Origin: Roseobacter sp. MED193
Lineage (GTDB): Bacteria; Pseudomonadota; Alphaproteobacteria; Rhodobacterales; Rhodobacteraceae
DNA: 64,000 bases
Assembly: GCF_000152965.1 (NCBI RefSeq)
Contig: NZ_CH902583.1
Location: forward strand, 927,343-991,342
Direction of reading: 5' to 3'
The notes beneath the pieces were generated by a model. The model made no database searches and was not told where the DNA came from. It was given only the letters and a program-made list of their open reading frames with translations. Made by a program: the position numbers and the translations under genes. Positions 18,606 through 29,708 of this stretch are shown piece after piece (the stretch's first letter is position 1; each line of letters opens with the position of its first letter).

Positions 18606-20963
18606 TCAGGTCTTCTTGAAGGCATCCAGAAGCGCCGCCCCCAATGCCCCGGTTTGAGGGCGGTCAGATTTAGGCGCCGATGACATGGCGCCACGTTTTG
18701 CCGCGCCCCCCTTGCCGCTCCCGCGGCCGTTGGCTCTTTGCCCTTTGGCTGCGCCTGCCGCAGCACCGCGCGCGTTGCGGTCCTCGCGGGCAGAGGCACC
18801 GCCATCCTTACGCATGGTCAGAGCAATTCGCTTGCGCGCCACATCCACCTCGGTCACCGTAACCTTGACCACCTGGCCGGTCTTCACCACCTCATGGGGG
18901 TCTTTGACAAATTTGTCGGCCAATTGGCTGACATGTACCAACCCGTCCTGGTGCACGCCAATATCCACAAAAGCCCCAAAGGCCGCCACATTTGTCACGG
19001 TGCCCTCCAAGACCATGCCCGGCTTCAAATCTTGCATGGTTTCAACGCCTTCGGCGAAACTGGCGGTCACGAAAGAGGGCCGCGGATCACGTCCAGGCTT
19101 CTCAAGCTCTGCAAAGATATCGCGCACCGTTGGCAGACCAAAACTCTCATCAACAAACTGCTCCGCGCGCAGCCCTTTCAGGGCACTGTCATCGCCCATG
19201 ATCTGGCGAATATCACGTCCACAGGCGGCCACCACCTTACGGGCAACACTATAGGCCTCCGGATGCACAGCCGAGGCATCCAGCGGTTCCTTGCCGTCAC
19301 GAATGCGCAAAAAGCCCGCGCATTGCTCAAAGGCCTTGGGACCCAGACGCGCGACTTTCAGCAGTTCCTTACGCGAGACAAAGGCCCCGTTCACATCCCG
19401 ATGCGCCACAATAGCCTCAGCAAGTCCTGGCCCCAGGCCGGAGACATGGGACAACAGGGGCGCGGAAGCCATGTTCAGATCCACGCCAACAGCATTCACC
19501 ACGTCCTCAATCACAGCCTCTAGCGACTTGGACAGGCGATGCTGGTCGACGTCATGCTGGTACTGGCCAACGCCAATGCTCTTGGGTTCAATCTTAACCA
19601 GTTCCGCCAGTGGGTCCTGCAACCGCCGCGCAATCGACACCGCGCCACGCAGCGACACATCCAGCTCTGGAAACTCCCGCGCCGCCAGTTCCGAGGCCGA
19701 ATAGACCGAGGCTCCAGCTTCCGAAACCACCACCTTGGTCGGTTTCTTAACCTTGGCAGGCAGATTCTTGATCACCTCCGCCACCATGCGCTCGGTCTCG
19801 CGACTGGCGGTGCCATTGCCGATGGCGACCAGTTCCACGCCATGTTCGGCGATCAGTTTCAGAATACTGATTTGAGCCCCCCGCAGATCATTCTTTGGCT
19901 GAAAGGGATAAAGCGTTTCAGTGGCAAGCAGTTTCCCGGTTGCATCAACCACTGCCGCCTTGACGCCGGTGCGAATGCCCGGGTCCAGCCCGAGCGTCGG
20001 TCGCGCACCGGCTGGAGCAGCAAAAAGCAGATCCTTGAGGTTGCGGGCAAAGACCTGAATGGCGTCATCTTGCGCACGGGCCCGCAGATCCGCCATCAGC
20101 TCCAGCATCATCGACAAGGACAGTTTCACGCGCCAGCACCAGCCAGCCACCTTGCGCAGCCATTTGTCTCCAAGCCCTGTGCCGCTGGCCCCCAGCTCTG
20201 CCGCCACCATTGCCTCTGCCCGCGCGACGCCCTCTTCCGGTTCGGGACCGATATCCAGCGTCAACACCCCCTCATTTGAACCGCGCAACATCGCCAGGGC
20301 CCGGTGCGAAGGCAAATCGGCCCAACGCTCATTGTGGTCAAAATAATCAGAGAACTTTGCCCCCTCTTGCTCTTTCCCCTCGACCACCCGCGCTGTCAGC
20401 CGCGCCTCAGATTGTAAGAACTGTCGCAGGCGTCCCAGCAACGCGGCGTTTTCGGTCATCCGTTCGGTCAAGATGTCACGCGCCCCATTCAAGGCTTCTT
20501 TGGTGCCTGGCACTGCTTCGTTGACATAGCCCGCCGCCAGAGCCTCGGGCTCTGCCATGTGATCGGCCAAAATGGCCTCCACCAGTGGCTCAAGCCCGTT
20601 TTCTCTCGCGATCATCGCCTTGGTGCGGCGCTTGGGCTTAAAGGGCAGATAGATATCTTCTAACTGGGCTTTGGTTTCGGCCCTGGCGATCGAAGCCCCC
20701 AATTCATCCGTCAGTTTGTCCTGGCTCTTGATCGAGTCGAGGATTGTTGCACGGCGCGCTTCCAGCTCGCGCAGATAAGACAGCCGTTCCGCGAGGGTGC
20801 GCAGTTGCGTATCATCCAGCCCCCCTGTGACTTCCTTGCGGTAGCGCGCCACAAAGGGCACCGTCGCGCCTTCATCCAGCAGGGTTACCGCGCTGGTCAC
20901 CTGTTTGGGAGCGGCGCCAATCTCACTGGCAATTCTTTGGGCAATACGGGCGGCTGTTTCCAA
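18606..20963 (-). CDS. Tex family RNA-binding transcription accessory protein
   Basis: A Tex protein (785 residues), a nucleic-acid-binding factor linked to transcription. Order: helical N-terminal HTH-like part ('[16 protein letters not shown]...[17 protein letters not shown]'), YqgF/RNaseH-like domain ('[19 protein letters not shown]'), helix-hairpin-helix repeats ('[27 protein letters not shown]'), and a C-terminal S1 domain ('[21 protein letters not shown]'), then a basic Ala/Gly/Lys-rich tail. I chose a TTG start because AGAGGA lies 6 bp before it and the resulting N-terminus matches relatives; an ATG at 20990 is the alternative. The reading frame stays open far upstream on the strand opposite gatB, but that part is antisense to gatB and unlikely to be real. 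Confidence 0.9.
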   Translation of the reverse strand: METAARIAQRIASEIGAAPKQVTSAVTLLDEGATVPFVARYRKEVTGGLDDTQLRTLAERLSYLRELEARRATILDSIKSQDKLTDELGASIARAETKAQLEDIYLPFKPKRRTKAMIARENGLEPLVEAILADHMAEPEALAAGYVNEAVPGTKEALNGARDILTERMTENAALLGRLRQFLQSEARLTARVVEGKEQEGAKFSDYFDHNERWADLPSHRALAMLRGSNEGVLTLDIGPEPEEGVARAEAMVAAELGASGTGLGDKWLRKVAGWCWRVKLSLSMMLELMADLRARAQDDAIQVFARNLKDLLFAAPAGARPTLGLDPGIRTGVKAAVVDATGKLLATETLYPFQPKNDLRGAQISILKLIAEHGVELVAIGNGTASRETERMVAEVIKNLPAKVKKPTKVVVSEAGASVYSASELAAREFPELDVSLRGAVSIARRLQDPLAELVKIEPKSIGVGQYQHDVDQHRLSKSLEAVIEDVVNAVGVDLNMASAPLLSHVSGLGPGLAEAIVAHRDVNGAFVSRKELLKVARLGPKAFEQCAGFLRIRDGKEPLDASAVHPEAYSVARKVVAACGRDIRQIMGDDSALKGLRAEQFVDESFGLPTVRDIFAELEKPGRDPRPSFVTASFAEGVETMQDLKPGMVLEGTVTNVAAFGAFVDIGVHQDGLVHVSQLADKFVKDPHEVVKTGQVVKVTVTEVDVARKRIALTMRKDGGASAREDRNARGAAAGAAKGQRANGRGSGKGGAAKRGAMSSAPKSDRPQTGALGAALLDAFKKT

Positions 20964-21224
20964 GACGCATCCTCTTATTTGTCTGTGCATACTGTCTGCT
21001 CGGAGCCAAAGGCTCGCTCGGGCGATCTTCTTAGCTGCGCCGCGGGCCGCCGCCAAGCAAAAGCTTGCGCCGTCAAGGCAGGTGCCGCCCGATAATTTAC
21101 CCCGGTTCCCCCGCAGCCAGCGCGCAACAGCTGCGGGCACCGGCAGAATCTCCGCTACCACTTGCCCCGCTTGCCCGGCTGGCTTAGAACGCCAATTAAA
21201 CGCGATAATAGGAGCCAGTGCGAG

Positions 21225-22736
21225 ATGCTCGACCTGACATATGAACTCCCCAAGCCCAAGGTGATTTCGGGCGCCAAACATGACTGGGAACTGGTCATCG
21301 GTATGGAAGTCCACGCCCAGGTCAGCTCCAACGCCAAGCTGTTCTCCGGAGCCTCGACCAAATTTGGCGCGGAGCCAAATTCCAACGTCTCCTTTGTGGA
21401 TGCGGCCATGCCCGGCATGCTGCCGGTGATCAACGAATACTGCGTCGAACAGGCCGTGCGCACCGGGCTCGGCCTCAAGGCAGAGATCAACCTCTGGTCT
21501 GCTTTTGACCGCAAGAACTATTTCTACCCCGACCTGCCGCAGGGCTATCAGATCAGCCAGCTCTATCACCCCATCGTGGGCGAAGGCGAAGTTCTGGTAG
21601 AGCTGGGCGACGGCACCGCCCGCACCGTGCGGGTAGAGCGCATCCACATGGAACAGGATGCAGGCAAATCGATCCATGACATGGATCCCAACATGTCCTT
21701 TGTCGATCTGAACCGGACCGGCGTCTGTCTGATGGAGATTGTTTCCCGCCCTGACATCCGTGGCCCCGAAGAGGCCGCCGCCTATATCGCCAAGATCCGC
21801 CAGATCCTGAAATATCTCGGCACCTGTGATGGCAATATGCAAAACGGCAACCTGCGCGCAGATGTAAACGTTTCGGTCTGCCGCCCCGGCCAGTATGAGA
21901 AATATCAGGAAACTCAGGACTTTGGCCATCTGGGCACCCGCTGCGAAATCAAGAATATGAACTCCATGCGCTTTATCCAGCAGGCCATCGAGATCGAAGC
22001 GCGCCGCCAGATCGCCATCATCGAGGCAGGGGGGGAAGTCGATCAGGAGACACGTCTTTATGATCCCGACAAGGGTGAGACCCGGTCGATGCGCTCCAAG
22101 GAAGAAGCGCATGACTACCGCTATTTCCCCGACCCCGACCTGCTGCCGCTGGAGATCGAACAGGCTTGGGTGGATGATATCGCCGCCAACCTGCCCGAAC
22201 TTCCCGACGCAAAAAAGGCGCGTTTCATCGCTGATTTCAAGCTCAGTGACTATGACGCTTCGGTGCTGACCGCAGATGTAGAATCCGCCGCATATTTTGA
22301 GGCCGTGGCCGAGGGCCGCAATGGCAAGCTCGCCGCCAACTGGGTAATCAATGAGCTCTTTGGACGTCTCAAGGCGGATGAGGCCGATATTGCCAACAGC
22401 CCGGTCACCCCGGCACAACTGGGCGGCATTGTCGAGCTGATCTCGGCCGAGACCATTTCAGGCAAGATCGCCAAGGATCTGTTTGAGATCGTCTATACGA
22501 CAGGCGGTGACCCGGCGCAGATCGTCGAAGAACGCGGCATGAAACAGGTGACAGACACTGGCGCCATTGAGGCCGCCCTGGACCAGATCATCGCCGACAA
22601 CCCCGCGCAGGTGGAGAAAGCCAAAGTGAACCCCAAACTGGCAGGCTGGTTTGTGGGTCAGGTAATGAAAGCCACCGGCGGCAAGGCCAACCCCAAGGCA
22701 GTGAACCAGCTGGTTGCCCAAAAACTGGGCAGCTGA
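21225..22736 (+). CDS. gatB: Aspartyl/glutamyl-tRNA amidotransferase subunit B
   Basis: GatB (503 residues), the kinase/transfer subunit of GatCAB. With GatA and GatC it converts Glu-tRNA(Gln) or Asp-tRNA(Asn) to the amidated form using ATP. Hallmarks are '[13 protein letters not shown]', the '[19 protein letters not shown]' motif, '[13 protein letters not shown]' and the C-terminal YqeY-like helical domain ending '[14 protein letters not shown]'. The ATG follows AGGAGCC. The gatA and gatC genes are not adjacent, as is common in alphaproteobacteria. A good terminator follows at 22757. Confidence 0.97.
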   Translation: MLDLTYELPKPKVISGAKHDWELVIGMEVHAQVSSNAKLFSGASTKFGAEPNSNVSFVDAAMPGMLPVINEYCVEQAVRTGLGLKAEINLWSAFDRKNYFYPDLPQGYQISQLYHPIVGEGEVLVELGDGTARTVRVERIHMEQDAGKSIHDMDPNMSFVDLNRTGVCLMEIVSRPDIRGPEEAAAYIAKIRQILKYLGTCDGNMQNGNLRADVNVSVCRPGQYEKYQETQDFGHLGTRCEIKNMNSMRFIQQAIEIEARRQIAIIEAGGEVDQETRLYDPDKGETRSMRSKEEAHDYRYFPDPDLLPLEIEQAWVDDIAANLPELPDAKKARFIADFKLSDYDASVLTADVESAAYFEAVAEGRNGKLAANWVINELFGRLKADEADIANSPVTPAQLGGIVELISAETISGKIAKDLFEIVYTTGGDPAQIVEERGMKQVTDTGAIEAALDQIIADNPAQVEKAKVNPKLAGWFVGQVMKATGGKANPKAVNQLVAQKLGS

Positions 22737-22756
22737 TCCAGCCCAACAAATGTATT

Positions 22757-22785
22757 GAAAGGCGCCCCCCCACGGGCGCCTTTTT
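22757..22785 (+). terminator. Rho-independent terminator of gatB
   Basis: Stem GGCGCCC (22761-22767) / GGGCGCC (22774-22780) with loop CCCCAC, followed by TTTTT. It lies 20 bp after the gatB stop. Confidence 0.85.
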
Positions 22786-22945
22786 CGTTCAGCGCCCCCA
22801 TCGCCCGGCCGCCCTCATGGGCGAGCACTTCGTTTGCGCCTGCGGTCAGGCTCTGACCTGGGCAACCTCTTAAATTATCTCGCCACCTCAGCCTTGACCT
22901 CCCCGGCCTTGCGGGTTTTTCTCTGCCCAAACCGCAGGAGGTCTC

Positions 22946-24184
22946 ATGCAAGATAATTTCAATCAAGAGCTTCAGGACCGCCTGGTCCGCTATGCCGCCA
23001 TCGACAGCCAGAGCGACGAGAACTCGCTCACCTCGCCCAGCACCGACATCCAGTTCGACATGTCCAATCTGCTGGTTGAGGAGCTGAAGGAAATCGGCGC
23101 TCAAGATGTTACCCTCACGGATTATGGTACGGTTCTGGCTACCGTTCCGGGCACGGTGGAAGGCCCCACGGTTGGGTTCCTCGCCCATGTAGATACCGCG
23201 CCACAGTTCAATGCTGCAGGGGTAAAACCCCGTGTGATCAAAGGCTACAACGGCGGCGAAATCACCTTTCCCGACGATCCAGATCTGGTGCTGTCACCCA
23301 AGGACCACCCCTATCTGGCAGGCAAGGAAGGCCACGATCTGATCACCGCCTCTGGGCTGACCCTCCTGGGAGCGGATGACAAAGCGGGCGTCTCCATCGT
23401 GATGACCCTGGCACGGCATCTGATCGAAAACCCGGACATCCCGCATTGCCCCATCCGCATCGCCTTTACCCCGGACGAAGAAATTGGTCGCGGCGTCGAT
23501 GCCAAACTGCCCGCAGATCTGGGCGTTGATTTCGCCTATACGCTGGATGGCAGCGACCTAGGTGAAATCATCTACGAAAGTTTCTCGGCGGATCGCGCGA
23601 TTGTTTCGATCAAGGGCGTGTCGATCCACCCCGGTTGGGCCAAAGAAAAAATGGTCAACGCCGCCCATCTAGCCTCTAAGATCGTGCAGACCTTGCCACA
23701 GGCGACCATGACGCCGGAAACCACCGACGGGCGCGAGGGCTTCCTGCATGTCACCGATATGGCGGGTGGGTCGTCAGAGATGGAGATCAAGCTGATCCTG
23801 CGCGATTTTGAACGCGACGGGCTGGCGGCCAAGGGTGATTTGCTGCGCAGTGTCTGCGCGGCTGTGCAGGCCTCCGAGCCCCGCGCCGAGATCAGCTGCG
23901 AAATCTATCCGCAGTACCGCAATATGCGCTATTGGCTGGAAGAAGATATGACGCCGGTCGATCTCGCGCTGGAGGCCTGTCGCGCCAATGGGATTGATCC
24001 GATTTCCGTGCCCATCCGGGGCGGCACGGATGGGTCGCGCCTCACCGAAATGGGGGTCCCGACGCCAAACATTTTCTGTGGGATGCAATGTGTTCACGGC
24101 CCCCTGGAATGGGTGTCGGTACAGGACATGGCCGACTCGCTGCAGGTTTGTCTGACACTCGCCCGGCTGGCGGCGAGAAAATAA
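22946..24184 (+). CDS. pepT: Peptidase T (tripeptidase)
   Basis: Cytosolic zinc tripeptidase of the M20B family (412 residues). The di-zinc ligands are evident: H81 and D83 in 'LAHVDT', D144 in 'GADDKAG', E178/E179 in 'TPDEEIG', D201 in 'LDGSD', and a C-terminal His in 'CVHGPLEW'. It releases the N-terminal residue from tripeptides. The ATG follows a strong GGAGG. It stands alone between the gatB terminator and the DUF4177 gene 127 bp downstream. Confidence 0.95.
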   Translation: MQDNFNQELQDRLVRYAAIDSQSDENSLTSPSTDIQFDMSNLLVEELKEIGAQDVTLTDYGTVLATVPGTVEGPTVGFLAHVDTAPQFNAAGVKPRVIKGYNGGEITFPDDPDLVLSPKDHPYLAGKEGHDLITASGLTLLGADDKAGVSIVMTLARHLIENPDIPHCPIRIAFTPDEEIGRGVDAKLPADLGVDFAYTLDGSDLGEIIYESFSADRAIVSIKGVSIHPGWAKEKMVNAAHLASKIVQTLPQATMTPETTDGREGFLHVTDMAGGSSEMEIKLILRDFERDGLAAKGDLLRSVCAAVQASEPRAEISCEIYPQYRNMRYWLEEDMTPVDLALEACRANGIDPISVPIRGGTDGSRLTEMGVPTPNIFCGMQCVHGPLEWVSVQDMADSLQVCLTLARLAARK

Positions 24185-24311
24185 CTCGCTGACCGCCTAA
24201 ACTGAAACCGCTGCCCCAGGGCTTGCGTCTTCAGTGGGCGTCGCGCAGCGAAGCCAGACTTGACCCCTCGCCTGCATAGGTTAAACCTGCGCCGGAAGTC
24301 AGGAGACCGCA

Positions 24312-24821
24312 ATGCAGGCGTTTGAGTATAAAGTAGTTCCCGCCCCCCATAAGGGCACCAAGGCCAAAGGCGTCAAATCAGCTGAGGGCCGGTTTGCCAA
24401 TTCCATCGAGATCACGCTGAATGAAATGGCGGCGCAGGGGTGGGAATATCAACGCGCTGAACTCTTGCCCTCGGATGAGCGCTCTGGCCTGACGGGCTCA
24501 ACCACCAATTGGCGCAACGTGCTGGTGTTTCGCCGCGCCCTGTCTGACGCGGCGGGTTTGGCAGCGCAGCCCCTTGCTGCGAGCCTCGCCCCCGAAGGCA
24601 ATGCGCCTGCGGTGCAAATACCCGGCACCACTGCCCCTGCAGCTGCGCCTCTTACCGCCACCGCAGGCGATCCCGAGGCCCCCGAAGACGCAACACCTGT
24701 ACCGGGTCAAGGGGCTGCCAGCATGCGCGCCGACGATGGTGTCGAAGAGCTGAGCCCAGTCTCAGGCATGACCGCCGCCCTGAAGGCCCGTGCCAAGCAG
24801 CACTCAGCAGATAACGACTAA
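24312..24821 (+). CDS. DUF4177 domain protein
   Basis: A 169-residue protein whose N-terminal 75 residues match the DUF4177 pattern: 'FEYKVVPAPHKG', 'IEITLNEMAAQGWEYQRAELLP' and 'NVLVFRR'. The remainder is low-complexity, rich in Ala, Pro, Glu and Thr, and probably disordered. No membrane segment or catalytic motif is seen; function unknown. It starts at an ATG after CAGGAGACC. It is convergent with bolA. Confidence 0.75.
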   Translation: MQAFEYKVVPAPHKGTKAKGVKSAEGRFANSIEITLNEMAAQGWEYQRAELLPSDERSGLTGSTTNWRNVLVFRRALSDAAGLAAQPLAASLAPEGNAPAVQIPGTTAPAAAPLTATAGDPEAPEDATPVPGQGAASMRADDGVEELSPVSGMTAALKARAKQHSADND

Positions 24822-24877
24822 TCTTTACGCGCTGCAGGGCCCCAAGCGCCGAGGCACCTGCAGCGGTGACTGACAGA

Positions 24878-25135
24878 TCAAACGCTGCCAATATCCAGCG
24901 CCAGTGCGTGAATACGCGGCACGATGTCCCCCAGCGCCCTGTGCACCGCCCGATGCTGCTGCACCCTGTTCTGGCCTTCAAAGGCGACTGATCGGATCCT
25001 CACATTAAAGTGACTTTCACCACTGCCATCATGGCCCGCATGGCCAATATGACTGTTGCTGTCATCGACAACCTCTAGCTCCGTTGGTTCAAAGGCTTCC
25101 CGAAGCCGCTGCTCCATCTCGACACGAATGCTCAT
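24878..25135 (-). CDS. bolA: BolA family protein
   Basis: An 85-residue BolA-fold protein. The conserved 'SHIGHAGHDGSGESHFNVRI' region includes the His and Gly positions used with monothiol glutaredoxins to hold [2Fe-2S] clusters, and the C-terminal part 'RVQQHRAVHRALGD' is typical. BolA proteins act in iron-sulfur and iron homeostasis and some bind DNA. It is divergent from the J-domain gene at 25242, with a 106-bp shared upstream region. Confident family call. Confidence 0.92.
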   Translation of the reverse strand: MSIRVEMEQRLREAFEPTELEVVDDSNSHIGHAGHDGSGESHFNVRIRSVAFEGQNRVQQHRAVHRALGDIVPRIHALALDIGSV

Positions 25136-25241
25136 ATTCCGCTCATCCTCATTTTTATTTCTCGCACCCCCTTCTATCTGACGCCCCTTAGACTAAACTG
25201 CTGCCTCCGAGTCGAGTAGCTGCGTCGAGAAGGTGCACCCC

Positions 25242-25865
25242 ATGAGTAAATCAGATCCTTTCGGTTTCGATATGTCCGTCAGCTCTGCAAAAAAGAAAAA
25301 CCCGCGGGGCCGCCGGGCCGCAAGCGGTGCGTCGGAAACCTCGACGCGTATCTGTGACAAGGAAGGCTGCAACCAGCCCGGCAAGTTCCGCGCGCCCAAG
25401 GCCCCGGATGTGCTGGATGACTATTTCTGGTTCTGCCAGGAGCATGTTCGCGAATACAACAACCACTGGAACTTCTTCCAAGGCACCACAGAGGCCGAGT
25501 TGAACGCCCAGCAATCCAAGGACAAGGTCTGGGAGCGCCAGACCAAACCCATGGGCGACCCCGAGGCCCGCGCCTGGGCCCGCCTGGGCATTGAAGATCC
25601 GCATCAGGTGCTTGGCGGCAATGCCACGCAGAACCCAGGTCGCTCTGGCGCGACAGGGCGTCGCCTGCCGGCAACCGAGCGCAAGGCGCTGGAGCTGCTG
25701 GAGGCCAAGGACGATTGGTCCAAGGCCGACATCCGCAAAGCCTACAAAAAGCTGATCAAGGTGCTGCACCCCGATATGAACGGCGGCGACCGTAGCCAGG
25801 AAGAGCAGCTGCAAGAGGTCCGCTGGGCCTGGGATCAGATCAAGGACAGCCGCAGCTTCAAATAG
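25242..25865 (+). CDS. J-domain (DnaJ-like) protein with N-terminal Cys cluster
   Basis: A 207-residue protein with a C-terminal J domain (about residues 145-200), including the HPD tripeptide in 'KVLHPDMNGGD' that stimulates DnaK. It lacks the Gly/Phe region and zinc fingers of classic DnaJ. The N-terminal half has a Cys pattern (C38-x4-C43, then a C-x-x-H near 65) that may bind metal, followed by a W/F-rich helix. The start is the ATG after AAGGTGCACCCC. It is divergent from bolA and upstream of cobS. It may be a specialised DnaK co-chaperone; client unknown. Confidence 0.85.
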   Translation: MSKSDPFGFDMSVSSAKKKNPRGRRAASGASETSTRICDKEGCNQPGKFRAPKAPDVLDDYFWFCQEHVREYNNHWNFFQGTTEAELNAQQSKDKVWERQTKPMGDPEARAWARLGIEDPHQVLGGNATQNPGRSGATGRRLPATERKALELLEAKDDWSKADIRKAYKKLIKVLHPDMNGGDRSQEEQLQEVRWAWDQIKDSRSFK

Positions 25866-25895
25866 CGCGCGAGGTCCAGAGAGATGCAAAATTGA

Positions 25896-25923
25896 AAAGG
25901 GGCAGCGCAAGCTGCCCTTTTTT
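25896..25923 (+). terminator. Rho-independent terminator after the J-domain gene
   Basis: Perfect stem GGGCAGC (25900-25906) / GCTGCCC (25911-25917) with a GCAA loop and TTTTTT, 34 bp past the stop. This separates the J-domain gene from cobS. Confidence 0.9.
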
Positions 25924-26110
25924 CATGCCTAATTTTCGTATTTGCTGCCTCCTGGTCCAAATCGCAAACCAGCAATAAGGCCAGATCGGCCTGCAACATC
26001 ACGTTATTTGGCCGCCCCCTACTCTGCCTCTTGCCCTTCACCGCAAGATCGGGCACCAATCCACCGGATTGACCCCGCAATCGGCGGGAGAGGAACAAGG
26101 ATCGACTGTG

Positions 26111-27097
26111 ATGACCGACGGCATGCTGGATATGAATGCAAAACCCACCGACCCCATTTCGGTGCGCGATGTCTTTGGCATCGATACCGACATGACCATC
26201 AAGGGCTTTGCCGAAGGCTCTGACCGCGTTCCGGCCATCGATCCCACCTATAAGTTCGACCCCGACACCACCATGGCCATCCTGGCGGGCTTTAGCCACA
26301 ATCGTCGTGTGATGATCCAAGGCTACCACGGCACCGGGAAATCGACCCATATCGAACAGGTTGCCGCGCGTCTGAACTGGCCCTCCGTTCGGGTCAACCT
26401 CGACAGCCACATCTCCCGGATTGACCTGATCGGTAAGGATGCGATCAAGCTGCGCGACGGCAAGCAGGTTACTGAATTCCATGAGGGCATCCTGCCCTGG
26501 GCGCTACGCAACCCTGTTGCGATTGTTTTTGATGAATATGACGCCGGCCGCGCCGATGTGATGTTTGTGATCCAGCGAGTGCTGGAGCATGACGGCAAGC
26601 TGACGCTGCTGGACCAGAACGAGATCATCACCCCGAACCCCTTCTTCCGTCTGTTTGCCACCGCCAACACCGTTGGTCTGGGCGACACCACCGGCCTCTA
26701 CCACGGCACCCAGCAGATCAACCAGGCTCAGATGGACCGTTGGTCGCTGGTCTCGACGCTGAACTACCTCAGCCACGATGCCGAGACCCAAATCGTGCTG
26801 TCCAAGGCGCCGCATTACAACACCGAGGCCGGCCGTAAGAACATCAGCCAAATGGTGACTGTCGCGGATCTGACCCGCACCGCCTTTATGAATGGTGATC
26901 TGTCCACCGTGATGAGCCCGCGGACCGTGATCAACTGGGCGCAGAACGCCGAGATCTTCCGCGATGTGGGCTATGCCTTCCGCCTCAGCTTCCTGAACAA
27001 ATGTGACGAGCTGGAGCGCCAGACCGTCGCCGAGTTCTACCAGCGCTGTTTTGACGAAGAGCTGCCCGAAAGCGCCGCCAGCGTAAGCCTGGGCTGA
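26111..27097 (+). CDS. cobS: Cobaltochelatase subunit CobS
   Basis: The AAA+ ATPase subunit (328 residues) of the aerobic cobaltochelatase CobNST, which inserts Co2+ into hydrogenobyrinate a,c-diamide. Walker A is GYHGTGKST at residues 71-79, and Walker B '[11 protein letters not shown]' follows near 150. Other hallmarks are '[16 protein letters not shown]' and '[20 protein letters not shown]'. The chosen ATG follows GGAACAAGGATCGACTGTG; a preceding GTG and an open frame back to 26069 add non-family sequence. Followed by a racemase-like gene and cobT. CobN is not in the window. Confidence 0.96.
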   Translation: MTDGMLDMNAKPTDPISVRDVFGIDTDMTIKGFAEGSDRVPAIDPTYKFDPDTTMAILAGFSHNRRVMIQGYHGTGKSTHIEQVAARLNWPSVRVNLDSHISRIDLIGKDAIKLRDGKQVTEFHEGILPWALRNPVAIVFDEYDAGRADVMFVIQRVLEHDGKLTLLDQNEIITPNPFFRLFATANTVGLGDTTGLYHGTQQINQAQMDRWSLVSTLNYLSHDAETQIVLSKAPHYNTEAGRKNISQMVTVADLTRTAFMNGDLSTVMSPRTVINWAQNAEIFRDVGYAFRLSFLNKCDELERQTVAEFYQRCFDEELPESAASVSLG

Positions 27098-27115
27098 TCA
27101 AGCAGGGAAAAACAC

Positions 27116-27817
27116 ATGCATATTGGATTGATTGGGGGGATCGGTGTTGCGGCCACGGTGGTCTACTATCAACGGCTCACTGCCGTCATGGCCGCCCGCA
27201 ACCTGCCTCTCCAAATGACCATTGTGCATGCAGATGTTCAGGATCTTCTTCGGAACAACCGTACAGATAACCAGGCTGCCCAGGCTGAGATATATGCTGG
27301 CCTGATCGATCAGTTGCGCGGAGCCGGAGCTGATTGTGCCGCTATCACCTCTTTGGGTGGACATTTTTGTTTCGACGAGACTGTACCACTGTCGAGCCTG
27401 CCCTTGGTCTCTGCTGTGTCTCCACTGGATGGCTATCTTGCGGCGCAGGGGCTGAATACTGTCGGCCTGCTTGGCACAAGTGTCGTTATGCGCACCAAGC
27501 TATATGGGCAGTTGACGCAGACACGGGCCGTAACTCTGGATGACGAAATTGATAGTTTGGGTCAAAGCTATGTCGACATGGCCGTAGCCGGGACTTGCAG
27601 CCCTCAGCTGCGCGAAACGTTCCTGGATGCAGGCCAACGTTTGGTGGACACAAAGGGGGCGCAGGCCATTGTTCTCGCAGGCACCGATCTGAACCTGGCC
27701 TTTGACGGAAAGGACCCAGGCTATAGGGTCGTAGATGCACTGGACGTACATGTGGAATTGCTGGCCCAGCTTGCGGCGGGTGACACCGACCTCGATGAAG
27801 TGAGCGCGACAAGATGA
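27116..27817 (+). CDS. Aspartate/glutamate racemase family protein lacking catalytic cysteines
   Basis: A 233-residue Asp/Glu racemase-fold protein ('[21 protein letters not shown]' start, 'LLGTSVVM', '[13 protein letters not shown]'). The two catalytic cysteines of active racemases appear replaced. The first motif, normally CNTAH, reads S79-L-G-G-H83. The second, normally GCTE, reads A-G189-T-D. C85 is close to the first site but shifted. It may therefore be inactive, act as a lyase or isomerase by another route, or bind a ligand. It lies 18 bp after cobS and overlaps cobT by 4 nt (ATGA), so it is part of that operon. No link to cobalamin synthesis is known for the family. Confidence 0.8.
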   Translation: MHIGLIGGIGVAATVVYYQRLTAVMAARNLPLQMTIVHADVQDLLRNNRTDNQAAQAEIYAGLIDQLRGAGADCAAITSLGGHFCFDETVPLSSLPLVSAVSPLDGYLAAQGLNTVGLLGTSVVMRTKLYGQLTQTRAVTLDDEIDSLGQSYVDMAVAGTCSPQLRETFLDAGQRLVDTKGAQAIVLAGTDLNLAFDGKDPGYRVVDALDVHVELLAQLAAGDTDLDEVSATR

Positions 27818-29691
27818 AAAAACAAAACGACAACCCAGCTGATCCCTTCAAAAAGGCCCTGGCCGAAGCAACCAAGGTCATGGCCGATGATCCCGAGCTG
27901 AGCGTTTCCTATACCGTCGACCCCTCGGGCGTCTCAGGTGACAATATGCGCCTGCCGCAGGTCTCCCGTCGCATGACGCGTGAGGAGGTACTGCTGGCCC
28001 GTGGCACCGCCGATGCGCTGGCGCTGCGGCGCAAGTTCCACGACGACGCCACCCATGCAAAATACACTCCACAGGGGGAGATGGCGCGCGACCTTTATGA
28101 GGCAATGGAAACCGCCCGCTGCGAAGCCATGGGCGCACGGCACATGCCCGGCACCGCCTCCAATATCGACGTCAAGATCCGCAACGAGGCCATCCGGCGC
28201 GGCTATGACCAGATGAAGAGCTCCTCCGAGGCGCCACTGGCGGCCTCGGCCGGCTATCTGGTACGCCATCTGGCCACGGGTCGCCCCCTGCCAGAGGGTG
28301 CAGACAATGTGATGGAGCTGTGGCGTGGCTTCATTGAATCTCAGGCTGGTGAAACGCTAGAGAACCTCGACGATAAGATCGCCGACCAGTCGGAATTTGC
28401 CAAATTCGCCCGCAAAATCATTGCCGATCTCGGCTATGGCGATCAGCTGGGCGATGACCCGGATGAGCTGGACGACAATCAGGATGACGAGGCCGAAGAC
28501 AACGCCGAAGAGCAGCCCGATCCCGACAGCAATGGCGAGGATGACTCCGACGACGAGCAAGCCGAGGCCGACGCAGAGCAGGCTCAGGAACAGCAACAGG
28601 ACGAAAGCCAGGCCCAGGTCTCGATGGATGAGATGGCCGACGAGGAGCTGGCTGAAGAAACCGAGATGCCCGATGGTGAGGCGCCGCTGGATCCGCCGCC
28701 GCCGCCCCCCGTGTCCGAGGCCGACCCGGACTACAAGGTTTTCCTGGACGTCAATGACGAAGAAATCGCCGCCGAAGAACTGGCGGAACCGGCGGAACTG
28801 GAGCGCCTGCGCGCCTATCTTGATCAGCAGCTGGAACCTCTGAAGGGAGCCGTCAGTCGGCTGGCCAACAAGTTGCAGCGCCGCCTGCAGGCGCAGCAGA
28901 ATCGCTCTTGGGAGTTTGACCTGGAAGAGGGCATTCTGGATGCAGGGCGTCTGGCGCGGGTGATTGCCAACCCCACCACGCCCTTGTCTTTCAAACATGA
29001 AAAAGACACTGAGTTCCGCGACACCGTGGTGACGCTCTTGCTGGATAACTCCGGCTCGATGCGTGGACGGCCTATTTCCATTGCCGCCATCTGCGCCGAT
29101 GTTTTGGCCCGCACCCTGGAACGCTGCAACGTCAAGGTCGAGATCCTCGGCTTTACCACCCGCGCCTGGAAGGGCGGTCTGGCCCGTGAGGCCTGGCTCA
29201 ATGACGGGCGGCCACAGATGCCGGGCCGTCTGAATGACCTGCGCCATATCATCTATAAATCCGCAGATACTCCTTGGCGCCGGGTGCGGCCCAATCTGGG
29301 ATTGATGATGAAAGAAGGCCTGCTGAAGGAAAACATCGACGGTGAAGCGCTGGAATGGGCCCACCGTCGCATGACCGCCCGCCAGGAGGCCCGCAAGATC
29401 TTGATGGTGATTTCAGATGGGGCGCCGGTTGATGACAGCACGCTGTCGGTAAACCCTGCTAACTATCTGGAAAAACACCTGCGCGATGTCATCGCAATGG
29501 TGGAAAAACGCAAGCAGGTAGAGCTGCTGGCTATTGGTATCGGTCACGACGTGACCCGCTATTATGACCGCGCGGTGACCATCACCGATGTGGAGCAGCT
29601 TGCCGGCGCGATGACCGAACAACTGGCTGCCCTGTTTGACAGTGATCCACGCGCCCGCGCCCGGGTGATGGGCATGAAGAAGGTCGGCTGA
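27814..29691 (+). CDS. cobT: Cobaltochelatase subunit CobT
   Basis: CobT (625 residues), the second ATPase-complex subunit of aerobic cobaltochelatase. Order: helical N-terminal region, a strongly acidic Asp/Glu/Gln stretch at about residues 210-290, a Pro run (about 294-299), then a C-terminal von Willebrand A domain with the MIDAS motif DNSGS at 411-415. CobS and CobT form the ring that drives cobalt insertion by CobN. Translation overlaps the racemase-like gene. The acid tract is a known property of the family. Confident. Confidence 0.96.
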   Translation: MKKQNDNPADPFKKALAEATKVMADDPELSVSYTVDPSGVSGDNMRLPQVSRRMTREEVLLARGTADALALRRKFHDDATHAKYTPQGEMARDLYEAMETARCEAMGARHMPGTASNIDVKIRNEAIRRGYDQMKSSSEAPLAASAGYLVRHLATGRPLPEGADNVMELWRGFIESQAGETLENLDDKIADQSEFAKFARKIIADLGYGDQLGDDPDELDDNQDDEAEDNAEEQPDPDSNGEDDSDDEQAEADAEQAQEQQQDESQAQVSMDEMADEELAEETEMPDGEAPLDPPPPPPVSEADPDYKVFLDVNDEEIAAEELAEPAELERLRAYLDQQLEPLKGAVSRLANKLQRRLQAQQNRSWEFDLEEGILDAGRLARVIANPTTPLSFKHEKDTEFRDTVVTLLLDNSGSMRGRPISIAAICADVLARTLERCNVKVEILGFTTRAWKGGLAREAWLNDGRPQMPGRLNDLRHIIYKSADTPWRRVRPNLGLMMKEGLLKENIDGEALEWAHRRMTARQEARKILMVISDGAPVDDSTLSVNPANYLEKHLRDVIAMVEKRKQVELLAIGIGHDVTRYYDRAVTITDVEQLAGAMTEQLAALFDSDPRARARVMGMKKVG

Positions 29692-29708
29692 ACAGAGGGA
29701 CAGGTAGG

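Noticed and set aside
20964-22418. A very long N-terminal extension of the tex reading frame across gatB
   Set aside because: It is antisense to the well-supported gatB gene; homologous Tex proteins start at the E-T-A-A-R-I-A segment, where a TTG with a good ribosome site exists.
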